This document shows positions 1 through 5,846 of a DNA stretch of 8,193 nt, one piece after another; the first letter of the stretch is position 1; each line of letters opens with the position of its first letter. The DNA comes from an uncultured Balneolaceae bacterium (GTDB lineage Bacteria; Bacteroidota; Rhodothermia; Balneolales; Balneolaceae): NCBI GenBank assembly GCA_938003885.1, contig CALKWT010000281.1, positions 1 to 8,193 on the forward strand. Reading direction: 5' to 3'. The position numbers and the translations under genes are program-made. The notes beneath the pieces were generated by a model, which ran no database searches, was not told the origin of the DNA, and was given only the letters and a program-made list of their open reading frames with translations.

Positions 1-50
1 CGAATAACAGTGAGACGATCTTTTTCCTTGTTCTTTAATGCTTGTTTCAT
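1..50 (-). CDS. Possible start of a GatB/YqeY-domain protein, cut by the left edge
   Basis: In the frame next to the outer-membrane-protein frame, an ATG at 50-48 opens MKQALKNKEKDRLTVI and then runs off the window. This closely fits the N-terminal signature of YqeY proteins as I remember it (D-M-K-x-A-x-K-x-K-x-K-x-x-L-x-x-I-R). The residue before the ATG is Asp, and a GGGGGA purine run sits 5 nt upstream as a possible ribosome site. An in-frame ATG at 89-87 would give a longer start. YqeY is a small protein related to the tail domain of the GatB amidotransferase subunit, with no settled role. Against it, the overlap with the upstream frame would be at least 50 nt. The alternative is that the same residues belong to the outer-membrane protein and the GGGGG tract at 57-61 carries an indel. 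Confidence 0.35.
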   Translation of the reverse strand, partial: MKQALKNKEKDRLTVI

Positions 51-951
51 ATCTGTCCCCCAGGGTGACCATATAGGAGATGCCCGCATCGACTCCGAAA
101 CCGTACCCCGCAGGATTGAGCAGATTTCTTCGGGTCAGTCCCGGAACGTAGCGGCCCACTGCGATATCATTGGCAAACTCAGCCATATAGCCGGATGCTC
201 TCTGATTAAATTGAAAGGTGGAAGACCAGTGATGGGCCAGCTGATCATAGTGGATCTGTTCATCTGCATAGACTTCTGTATAGCCGGCTGCAATCAGAAA
301 TTTTGGAGTGATACCGACGACAAACTGGGAGAGGTCGGACAGCATCCCGCTCAGATAGGTGAGCGGCTCGGCGGTGGTAAAGGAGAGCTCATGAAAAACC
401 TGGGACTTCTGGTAGAAGGATCGGTTGATTGCGCTGTAATCCCCGTTTTGGGCTCCTTCCAGGGAAAAAAGGCCCCGGCCGATCTCGAACCGGCTGGCGT
501 AGCGTGTTTTCAAAGAGAGGGCGTAGCTGCGGCGGTTGCCGTGCCAGCGGATGTCGATCCAGTTCATTTCAGCCTGATTAAAAAAGCGGGCAGTGCTGTT
601 GCTGCCAAAATGATCCCGCAAAATCGTCTCCCGCCCTGCAGGGGTAAGGAGCTCCGATTCCAGCCCGGTATTTCTCCAGTAACGGGTATCGTAGAGCCGG
701 TCCAGATGTTGGGAGACCGAACCGGCCGGCTGAGGGGTGTAACTCAGGTATCCTCCCTGAAGAATGCCGATCCGGGCGGTAAAGAGCCGGTCCTGGACAT
801 AGAGGTTCTGCGGCCAGCTCAGATCCTGGTAGAGGGAGTTGCCTCCTCTTGTCAGGGAGATATTTTGTGCCTGGAGGCCGGGAGCGGCCAGCCATCCCGC
901 TGAAACCAGGTAAAAGAGCATCCGAAGATAATATGTCACTCTGAACTTCAC
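1..951 (-). CDS. Secreted outer-membrane beta-barrel-type protein (DUF5723-like), 3' end beyond window
   Basis: An open frame of 317 codons runs from a GTG at 951-949 to the left window edge without a stop. The GTG overlaps the helicase stop in a GTGA junction and has GGAG just upstream. An internal ATG at 921-919 is an alternative start with no clear ribosome site. The N-terminus has a positive stretch (MKFRVTYYLR), a hydrophobic core, and a likely signal peptidase site after GLQA (near residue 28), so the product should be exported. The mature part is rich in Tyr, Phe, Asn, Ser and alternating hydrophobic residues, as in beta-barrels; it holds NPAGYGFGVDAG near residue 285. DUF5723-type outer-membrane proteins of Bacteroidota look like this, but that assignment is by style only. 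The last ~17 codons in this frame (SIKEQGKRSSHCYS) look less barrel-like than the frame beside them; see the YqeY-like entry. Function unknown. Confidence 0.7.
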   Translation of the reverse strand, partial: MKFRVTYYLRMLFYLVSAGWLAAPGLQAQNISLTRGGNSLYQDLSWPQNLYVQDRLFTARIGILQGGYLSYTPQPAGSVSQHLDRLYDTRYWRNTGLESELLTPAGRETILRDHFGSNSTARFFNQAEMNWIDIRWHGNRRSYALSLKTRYASRFEIGRGLFSLEGAQNGDYSAINRSFYQKSQVFHELSFTTAEPLTYLSGMLSDLSQFVVGITPKFLIAAGYTEVYADEQIHYDQLAHHWSSTFQFNQRASGYMAEFANDIAVGRYVPGLTRRNLLNPAGYGFGVDAGISYMVTLGDRYETSIKEQGKRSSHCYS

Positions 952-3251
952 GCTCCGTTGTCGATAATGGAAAGTCTGGCTGCCCGAAGCATGAGGGTCT
1001 TTTGGCCGCGATCCTTGAAAAAGACCACAACACGGGTGTCCCTGCCCGAGCCGCTGCGCTGAATAATCTTGCCCGGCCCGAAAGCGGGATGCATCACAAT
1101 GGCTCCGGTGGTAAATGGGTCGTCATCATACTCGTAGGTATAGGTGCTTTGGGAAACAGGTTTGGGAGTCCGGAGCGGTTTCTTCCAGTCGTACTCCACC
1201 CGGTAGCCCGATCCGCTGGTTCTCTCTGCGGAGTCTTCCTCCCCGTCGGTACGGGAACGCTGCTGAATTGTGGCACCGCTCTCCGTACGAACCACACCCG
1301 GATCGATTTCGTCGAGAAAGCGCGAGCGCATCTGCCGCTGCTCCTCTCCAAACTTGAAACGGAGTTTGCTGAAACTGAAAAAAAGCTGTTTTTCTGCCCG
1401 TGTAATCGCCACATAGAAGAGGCGTCTCTCTTCTTCAATATTGGCATCTTCGCCATCCCTGGCACCCATGGGGAAGAGGTTCTCTTCCAGCCCCACGATA
1501 AATACCACCGGAAACTCCAGGCCTTTCGAGGCGTGCACGGTCATCAGAGTGACGGCCGGCTTGTTTTCGTCATATTTGTCGGTATCGGTAATCAGGGTGA
1601 TCTCCTGCAGGAAATTTGCCAGCTTCGGATTTCGTGTGCTCCGCTCGTAATAGGCAATCGCATTCTGGAGCTCCAGAACGTTATCCCGCCGGGTGAGCGA
1701 TTGCGCACTGTTCTCCTCCACAAGGGATTTCAGGTAGCCGCTCTGATCCAGCATCTTTTTGGTCACTTCCAGGATCGACGAACCGTTTTCAAGCTCTCTT
1801 CGAAGATTCTCAATCATCGCGACAAAGTCAGCAATCCTCGCCTTGGCAGGCTTATAGAGCTCTACGGTCTCCACATTCTTGATTATATTCCAGATACGTT
1901 TATTCTCCTCGCGACCCTTTCGGAGAATATCGTTCATCGTTTTATTCCCGATTCCCCGGCTCGGCTCGTTGATAATCCGCAAAAGAGCCTGCTCATCCTC
2001 CGGGTTTACCAGAAGCGTCAGATAGGCCAGAACATCTTTCACCTCTTTTCTCTGATAGAAGGAGAGGCCGCCCACCAGCTGATAGGGCACACCCTTGCGC
2101 CGAAGCGCCTCCTCAAAAATCCGGCTCTGATAGTTGGTGCGATAGAGGATCGCAAAATCATTTTCCAGGTAGCCGTGCCTCATCTTGTGGTTATGGATGT
2201 GGCTGACCACACGGTTGGCTTCATCCCGTTCATCGAAATTCTCCAGGAGGGTGATGGTATCGCCTTCGCTGTTATCGGTCCAGAGCGTTTTATCGAGCTG
2301 GGATGTGTTCTTTTTGATGATGGAATCGGCCGCCTGAAGGATATACTTGGTGGAACGATAGTTCTGTTCCAGAGGTATCTGGACAGCATCTTCATAGTCC
2401 GATTTAAAATTGAGAATATTGGAGATATCGGCTCCCCGGAAGGAGTAGATACTCTGGGCGTCGTCCCCGACCACACAGATATTTTCATACTTCTGTGCCA
2501 GCAGGCGCGTCACTTTATACTGTGCGTGATTGGTATCCTGATACTCATCAATCAGGATATAACGGAACTTGTCCTGATACTTTTCAAGAACATCGGGATG
2601 CTCTGTGAACAGCTGAACCGGTTTGATAAGAAGATCATCAAAATCCATGGCGTTGGTTTGAATAAGCCGGTTGTGGTAATACTCATACACCCGTGCGGTG
2701 ATATCATCCAGCGTACTATGGGAGGCCACCTGGCTGTATTGATCCGGCAGAATGAGCTGATTCTTGGCATCACTAATCTTCCTGTGGATCGTTTTGGGTT
2801 TGATCTCTTTGGGATCGTACCCCAGCTCTTTCAGGATCAGCTTGATGGCGTTCTCAGAGTCGCTGGTGTCGTAGATCGAGAAATTGGAGGTAAACCCGAT
2901 CTTTTCAGCTTCAAAACGTAATATCTTAGAAAATACAGAGTGAAAAGTTCCCATCCATAGCCCCGAAGCTTTCTCACCGATCAGCTCCTGAATTCGGGTC
3001 TGCATCTCCCGGGCAGCCTTGTTGGTAAAGGTGAGAGCAAGGATCTGATGGGGCAGGGCGTGATGTTGCTGCAGAAGGTAGGCGATCCGGTAGGTCAGCA
3101 CCCGGGTTTTACCACTGCCCGCACCGGCCACAATGAGGAGCGGCCCCCCGACATGGGTCACGGCTTTGCGTTGCTGCTCGTTGAGCCCTCTCAGAAAGTC
3201 GGGGTTTGCGGAGGGGGTGTTCTGAGCCTTCTGAAGTGTAAATTTCTGCAT
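948..3251 (-). CDS. uvrD: UvrD/PcrA-family ATP-dependent DNA helicase
   Basis: A complete 767-residue superfamily 1A helicase that unwinds DNA 3'-to-5' using ATP. The family acts in nucleotide excision repair, mismatch repair and clearing of stalled complexes. Motifs appear in order: Q motif LNEQQRKAV (23-31), Walker A AGAGSGKT (42-49), motif Ia LTFTNKAA (73-80), Walker B DEYQDT (235-240), motif III GDDAQSIYSFRGA (262-274), motif IV QNYRS (296-300), motif V TVHASKGLEF (571-580), motif VI VAITRAE (614-620). A charged, probably disordered linker (about 650-715) leads to a C-terminal Tudor-like domain (HPAFGPGKI to AARLS, 721-761), which in PcrA binds RNA polymerase. That domain favours UvrD/PcrA over Rep; uvrD and pcrA are equally fair names. 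No catalytic motif is missing. The ATG at 3251 has no Shine-Dalgarno site but follows a candidate promoter. The stop overlaps the next gene's GTG. Confidence 0.96.
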   Translation of the reverse strand: MQKFTLQKAQNTPSANPDFLRGLNEQQRKAVTHVGGPLLIVAGAGSGKTRVLTYRIAYLLQQHHALPHQILALTFTNKAAREMQTRIQELIGEKASGLWMGTFHSVFSKILRFEAEKIGFTSNFSIYDTSDSENAIKLILKELGYDPKEIKPKTIHRKISDAKNQLILPDQYSQVASHSTLDDITARVYEYYHNRLIQTNAMDFDDLLIKPVQLFTEHPDVLEKYQDKFRYILIDEYQDTNHAQYKVTRLLAQKYENICVVGDDAQSIYSFRGADISNILNFKSDYEDAVQIPLEQNYRSTKYILQAADSIIKKNTSQLDKTLWTDNSEGDTITLLENFDERDEANRVVSHIHNHKMRHGYLENDFAILYRTNYQSRIFEEALRRKGVPYQLVGGLSFYQRKEVKDVLAYLTLLVNPEDEQALLRIINEPSRGIGNKTMNDILRKGREENKRIWNIIKNVETVELYKPAKARIADFVAMIENLRRELENGSSILEVTKKMLDQSGYLKSLVEENSAQSLTRRDNVLELQNAIAYYERSTRNPKLANFLQEITLITDTDKYDENKPAVTLMTVHASKGLEFPVVFIVGLEENLFPMGARDGEDANIEEERRLFYVAITRAEKQLFFSFSKLRFKFGEEQRQMRSRFLDEIDPGVVRTESGATIQQRSRTDGEEDSAERTSGSGYRVEYDWKKPLRTPKPVSQSTYTYEYDDDPFTTGAIVMHPAFGPGKIIQRSGSGRDTRVVVFFKDRGQKTLMLRAARLSIIDNGA

Positions 3252-3261
3252 GAAAGCGTGT

Positions 3262-3274
3262 GTAAAGCCTTTAC
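3262..3274. promoter_or_regulatory. Perfect 6-1-6 palindrome before the helicase gene
   Basis: GTAAAG-C-CTTTAC on the plus strand is a perfect inverted repeat. It ends 11 nt before the helicase ATG and lies just downstream of the predicted transcription start. It could be an operator or a short mRNA hairpin masking the start region. It matches neither the E. coli (CTGT-N8-ACAG) nor the Bacillus (GAAC-N4-GTTC) LexA box, so SOS control is not shown. Confidence 0.3.
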
Positions 3275-3284
3275 TTGGATGTTC

Positions 3285-3313
3285 CTGATAATGATTAACG
3301 GCAGAGTTGTCCA
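3285..3313 (-). promoter_or_regulatory. Candidate sigma70-type promoter for the helicase gene
   Basis: On the minus strand, TGGACA (3313-3308, 5 of 6 matches to TTGACA) is followed after exactly 17 nt by TATCAG (3290-3285, 4 of 6 matches to TATAAT). Transcription would start near 3278, giving a leader of about 27 nt. It lies downstream of the terminator-like hairpins that follow citrate synthase, which fits an independent helicase transcript. Housekeeping promoters in this phylum can differ from the E. coli consensus, so this is tentative. Confidence 0.35.
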
Positions 3314-3378
3314 GAGAGAGATGTTCCGGCTAAGGGGAATGCGTCTCTGAAACCTGTGGATGCCGGGCGGTGTCTGAT

Positions 3379-3413
3379 AAAATAAAAAGCCCTGCCGGAA
3401 GAATCCTCAGGGC
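3379..3413 (-). terminator. Rho-independent terminator after citrate synthase
   Basis: Read on the minus strand, GCCCTG (3413-3408) and CAGGGC (3394-3389) form a 6-bp GC-rich stem around a 13-nt loop. It is followed at once by TTTTTATTTT (3388-3379). This is a classic intrinsic terminator shape, about 100 nt after the citrate synthase stop and before the candidate helicase promoter. Confidence 0.7.
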
Positions 3414-3434
3414 CTGGTAATAATATAACGTTTT

Positions 3435-3475
3435 AAAAGTGCCTGATCAGAGAATTTTGTTAAAAATTCAGGCAC
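3435..3475 (-). terminator. First terminator-like hairpin after citrate synthase
   Basis: GTGCCTGA (3475-3468) pairs with TCAGGCAC (3446-3439) on the minus strand, an 8-bp perfect stem, followed by TTTT (3438-3435). The loop itself contains GAATTTT and AAAATTC, which can form a competing inner hairpin. It lies about 35 nt after the citrate synthase stop. The T run is short, so it may serve as a 3' stabilising structure while the second hairpin terminates. Confidence 0.5.
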
Positions 3476-3510
3476 CTTCAAAAACGTTGTTCAACGATAA
3501 GGAAGACGGA

Positions 3511-4665
3511 TTACCGCTCGGAGATGGGAACCCACTCCAGATTTTTTTCTCCGGTGTAGAGGGCACGTGGCCGGATGAGACGGTTGTTCTCTTTCTGCTC
3601 GAAGAAGTGAGCTGTCCATCCGGAGATACGGCTCATGGAGAAAATACAGGTGTAGAGATCAGGCTGAATGCCGATCGAGTAGTAAACCGTAGCTGAGAAG
3701 AAGTCGACATTCGGATCGATATTCTTCTCCTCTTTCATGGTTTGAAGCATCTTTTCCGACCAGTCATACAGGTATTCGTGACCGGTCTCTTCGGAAAGCG
3801 CTTTTGACATTTTACGAAGATGAACCGCTCTCGGGTCGAAGGTTTTGTATACCCGGTGGCCAAAGCCCATCAGCTTCTCTTTGCGGGCCAGCTTATCTTT
3901 AGTGAACTTTACCGGGTCGGCATTTTCACCCTCTTCTTTCAGAGTAAGAAGGGTATTCATGACCGCAGTGTTTGCACCTCCGTGGAGCGGGCCTTTAAGA
4001 GCTCCGATTGCTCCTGTGATGGCCGAGTACATATCCGATTCGGTTGCACAGATGGTGCGGCAGGTAAAGGTAGAGGCATTCATCCCGTGCTCGGCGTGGA
4101 GCACCAGGCAGAGGTCCATGGTTCTTTCGGCTGCACTTCCCGGACGCTCGCCGTTCAGCATATAGAGGAAGTTGTAGGCAGTACTGCCCTCATCAAGGGG
4201 CTCGACGATCTCCAGGCCTTTTCGGGCACGGTCGAAGGCAGCAATGATGACTGGCATCTTAGCAGTCAGGGAGATGGCGTCTTTGCGCTCTTTTCTGGAA
4301 CCTTCCTCAAAATCAGCCAGCATGGAGACGGCACTTCTCAGAACGGCCATCGGTTCAGCCTCCTTGTTGGTGTTTTTTATATACTCGAGAACCGGTTTCG
4401 AAAGTTTTCTATTTTTGATCAGCTCCGATTTCAGTTCATTCAGTTCGGTTTCGTTCGGAAGCCGGTCATTCCAGAGCAGAAAACAGACCTCTTCAAATGT
4501 GGCATGCTCTGCCAGGGTGTCTATATGGTATCCTGCATAGATCAGATCACCCGACTGTCCATCGATAAAGCTTTTTTTGGTTGAAAAAGCAACAATGCCA
4601 TCCAGGCCTCTGTTGATATGTGGATATTCGCTCAGATCAATATTATTTAGATTGTGGTCAGCCAT
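3511..4665 (-). CDS. gltA: Citrate synthase (short form)
   Basis: This 384-residue enzyme condenses acetyl-CoA with oxaloacetate to give citrate and CoA, the first TCA-cycle step, in the cytoplasm. The conserved blocks are present: HAEHGMN (190-196), PLHGGAN with His228, MGFGHRVYK with His270, and NVDFFS with Asp321. By alignment to the animal enzyme these three are the catalytic His-His-Asp set. The substrate-binding arginines in DPRA (279), SMSRISGW (345) and RPRA (365/367) are also there. The length matches the short dimeric form of Gram-positive bacteria and archaea; the extra N-terminal domain that gives E. coli-type enzymes NADH control is absent. 2-methylcitrate synthase is a close relative, and sequence alone does not exclude it, but no propionate genes lie nearby. 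The ATG at 4665 follows an AT-rich leader with no Shine-Dalgarno site. It is likely its own transcription unit. Confidence 0.95.
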   Translation of the reverse strand: MADHNLNNIDLSEYPHINRGLDGIVAFSTKKSFIDGQSGDLIYAGYHIDTLAEHATFEEVCFLLWNDRLPNETELNELKSELIKNRKLSKPVLEYIKNTNKEAEPMAVLRSAVSMLADFEEGSRKERKDAISLTAKMPVIIAAFDRARKGLEIVEPLDEGSTAYNFLYMLNGERPGSAAERTMDLCLVLHAEHGMNASTFTCRTICATESDMYSAITGAIGALKGPLHGGANTAVMNTLLTLKEEGENADPVKFTKDKLARKEKLMGFGHRVYKTFDPRAVHLRKMSKALSEETGHEYLYDWSEKMLQTMKEEKNIDPNVDFFSATVYYSIGIQPDLYTCIFSMSRISGWTAHFFEQKENNRLIRPRALYTGEKNLEWVPISER

Positions 4666-4670
4666 TTATT

Positions 4671-4733
4671 CTAATTAATTATGTTTTCAGGTTCTTCCTT
4701 TATCACCCGCGTCAACATACCAATCATGGGCAT
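4671..4733 (-). CDS. Possible 20-residue leader ORF before citrate synthase
   Basis: An ATG at 4733-4731 opens a 20-codon frame (MPMIGMLTRVIKEEPENIIN) ending in TAG at 4673-4671, only 5 nt before the citrate synthase ATG. An in-frame TAG lies 24 nt upstream of the ATG, so the frame is closed on both sides. Two further internal ATGs exist. It sits between the candidate promoter and the enzyme gene, where an upstream peptide could couple or tune translation. It may equally be chance, since a 20-codon frame in a leader is not rare. No function can be assigned. Confidence 0.25.
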   Translation of the reverse strand: MPMIGMLTRVIKEEPENIIN

Positions 4734-4753
4734 GATGCAGATTACATCGTTAA

Positions 4754-4767
4754 ACTACTCAAGTAGT
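4754..4767. promoter_or_regulatory. Palindrome in the citrate synthase leader
   Basis: ACTACT-CA-AGTAGT on the plus strand has two 6-bp arms around a 2-nt centre, flanked on both sides by GTTAA in direct orientation. It lies just downstream of the predicted transcription start and about 90 nt before the citrate synthase ATG. This suits a repressor site. I do not recognise the binding protein. Confidence 0.3.
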
Positions 4768-4790
4768 GTTAAATGTTTATGTAGCGCAGT

Positions 4791-4819
4791 GTTATATCTT
4801 ATCAATATAAAATACGAAA
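4791..4819 (-). promoter_or_regulatory. Candidate promoter for citrate synthase
   Basis: On the minus strand, TTTCGT (4819-4814) and TATAAC (4796-4791) are separated by 17 nt. The -10 hexamer matches TATAAT at 5 of 6 positions; the -35 is weak. The surroundings are the most AT-rich part of the 237-nt gap. Transcription would start near 4784, giving a leader of about 120 nt that contains the palindrome and the small ORF. Confidence 0.35.
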
Positions 4820-4880
4820 GTGCTTTTGATTTTAGAAGTCAATTACCAGCGGGCAGCAGGGGTTCGCTGCGGATTTTTGT

Positions 4881-4916
4881 AAAAAGCTGAAAGAAAAAAG
4901 GGTTACGGAGCTTTTT
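4881..4916 (-). terminator. Weak terminator-like inverted repeat over the mazG stop
   Basis: AAAAAGCT in the last mazG codons (4916-4909) pairs with AGCTTTTT (4888-4881) across a 20-nt T-rich loop on the minus strand. The stem is 8 bp but mostly A-T, and the T run is part of the stem rather than following it. It may end the mazG transcript weakly. It could also act on the plus strand, where no gene is present. Confidence 0.3.
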
Positions 4917-5676
4917 CACTCTTTTTCGCCTCCTCCCAGTAAAAATCCATCTCCTCCAGCGTACTATCAGCAAGGCTTTTCTCACGCCGGGAGAGCTGCT
5001 CCTCAATATATCTGAACCGCCTCTCAAATTTTCTGTTGGCTTGGCGAAGGGCGTCCTCGGCATTGAGTCCGAGAAGTCTTCCCACATTGACCAGGCTGAA
5101 GAGAAGATCGCCAAACTCCTCCTGCCGGCTCTCCTCATCCTGCTGATCCACGGCCTCTTTCCACTCCTCCGACTCCTCTTCGAACTTTTCCCAGGCAAGT
5201 TTCCAGTCGTTCCAGTCGAACCCGACATTGGACGCCTTCTCCTGCATCCTCTGCGCTTTGATCAATCCGGGAAGATGGGAGGGAATCCCATCCAGCAGCG
5301 ATTTTCTGCCCTCTTTCAATTTGATGATTTCCCAGTTTTCAGCGACCTCTTCCTCATCGCTCACCTCTTTCTTCCCGAAAACATGGGGGTGGCGCCGGAT
5401 CAGTTTCTCTGAGATTCTCCAAATCACATCGCTGATGGTAAAGTGCTCCTCCTCGGAGGCCATTTTACTCTGAAAAATAACGTGAAGGAGCAGATCTCCC
5501 AACTCTCTTGAAAGCTCTTCCGGATCGTTGTTATCGATCGCATCCACCGCTTCGTACGCCTCTTCAATGAGATTCTGCTTGATGGTGTGCGGAGTCTGCT
5601 TGCGATCCCAGGGGCACTCCCTGCGGAGAATCGAAATCAGTTCCACGAGGTCACAAAATTTATCAGATGGTTTCAT
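4903..5676 (-). CDS. mazG: MazG nucleoside triphosphate pyrophosphohydrolase
   Basis: This 257-residue cytoplasmic enzyme hydrolyses nucleoside triphosphates to monophosphates and pyrophosphate. In the family this cleanses the nucleotide pool and, in E. coli, affects ppGpp levels. Two tandem MazG domains are visible. The first has LRRECPWDRKQT (17-28), the Mg-binding EEAYE (38-42) and ELGD (58-61), then RRHPHVFG (94-101). The second has FEEESEEW (165-172) and EEFGD (186-190). Both acidic sets are intact. The length matches E. coli MazG (about 263). The ATG at 5676 is the only normal start before an in-frame TAA 24 nt upstream. It lies 73 nt after the zero-frame stop of the secreted protein, but the A of its ATG is also the last base of a TGA in that protein's -1 frame (TGATG), so translational coupling is possible. 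Confidence 0.95.
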   Translation of the reverse strand: MKPSDKFCDLVELISILRRECPWDRKQTPHTIKQNLIEEAYEAVDAIDNNDPEELSRELGDLLLHVIFQSKMASEEEHFTISDVIWRISEKLIRRHPHVFGKKEVSDEEEVAENWEIIKLKEGRKSLLDGIPSHLPGLIKAQRMQEKASNVGFDWNDWKLAWEKFEEESEEWKEAVDQQDEESRQEEFGDLLFSLVNVGRLLGLNAEDALRQANRKFERRFRYIEEQLSRREKSLADSTLEEMDFYWEEAKKSEKAP

Positions 5677-5846
5677 CAGGTCTGTCTCTGTTTCGTTTTA
5701 ATGCGGGGACGGCGCTGCAGCTCCTTTTCAGGCTCCCCGGATGGCTGGTTCAGGTCTGTCTTTTTTTCTCTTCTGCGGCGGGGAAGAGGATGTTGTTCAG
5801 AATCAGGCGATACCCCGGGCTGTTGGGGTGGAGATTCAGGTCTGTC
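5676..5846 (-). repeat. Three copies of an 11-nt direct repeat, GACAGACCTGA
   Basis: GACAGACCTGA occurs on the minus strand at 5846-5836, 5760-5750 and 5686-5676. The spacings are 86 and 74 nt. The first copy encodes part of PTDLNL within the secreted protein. The second contains its zero-frame stop (RQT then TGA). The third abuts the mazG start. Both spacings leave remainder 2 when divided by 3, so each copy is read in a shifted phase. The two intervals also share CCGGGG and TCCCCGC in the same order, which hints at an old, diverged tandem duplication. Chance is not excluded. Confidence 0.5.

Noticed and set aside
10..903. A 297-codon plus-strand open frame opposite the outer-membrane protein
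   Set aside because: Also in register with the minus-strand frame and without any recognisable motif. The minus frame has a signal peptide and beta-barrel character.
1002..2921. A 639-codon open frame on the plus strand opposite the helicase
   Set aside because: It is exactly in register with the helicase codons, its translation shows no recognisable domain, and the sense strand has every helicase motif. It reflects codon bias.
3262..3274. Reading the palindrome as a LexA box
   Set aside because: It matches neither the E. coli nor the Bacillus LexA consensus. Only a generic operator or hairpin can be claimed.
3820..4584. A 254-codon plus-strand open frame opposite citrate synthase
   Set aside because: Shadow of the enzyme's codons; the minus strand encodes a complete citrate synthase.
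4853..4878. Plus-strand hairpin GCAGC/GCTGC followed by ATTTTTG, shaped like a terminator
   Set aside because: The stem is only 5 bp and no plus-strand gene precedes it. On the minus strand it has no T run.
4681..4890. A 69-codon plus-strand open frame in the gap before citrate synthase
   Set aside because: No ribosome site, no family resemblance, and it runs across the candidate promoter and palindrome of the minus-strand gene.
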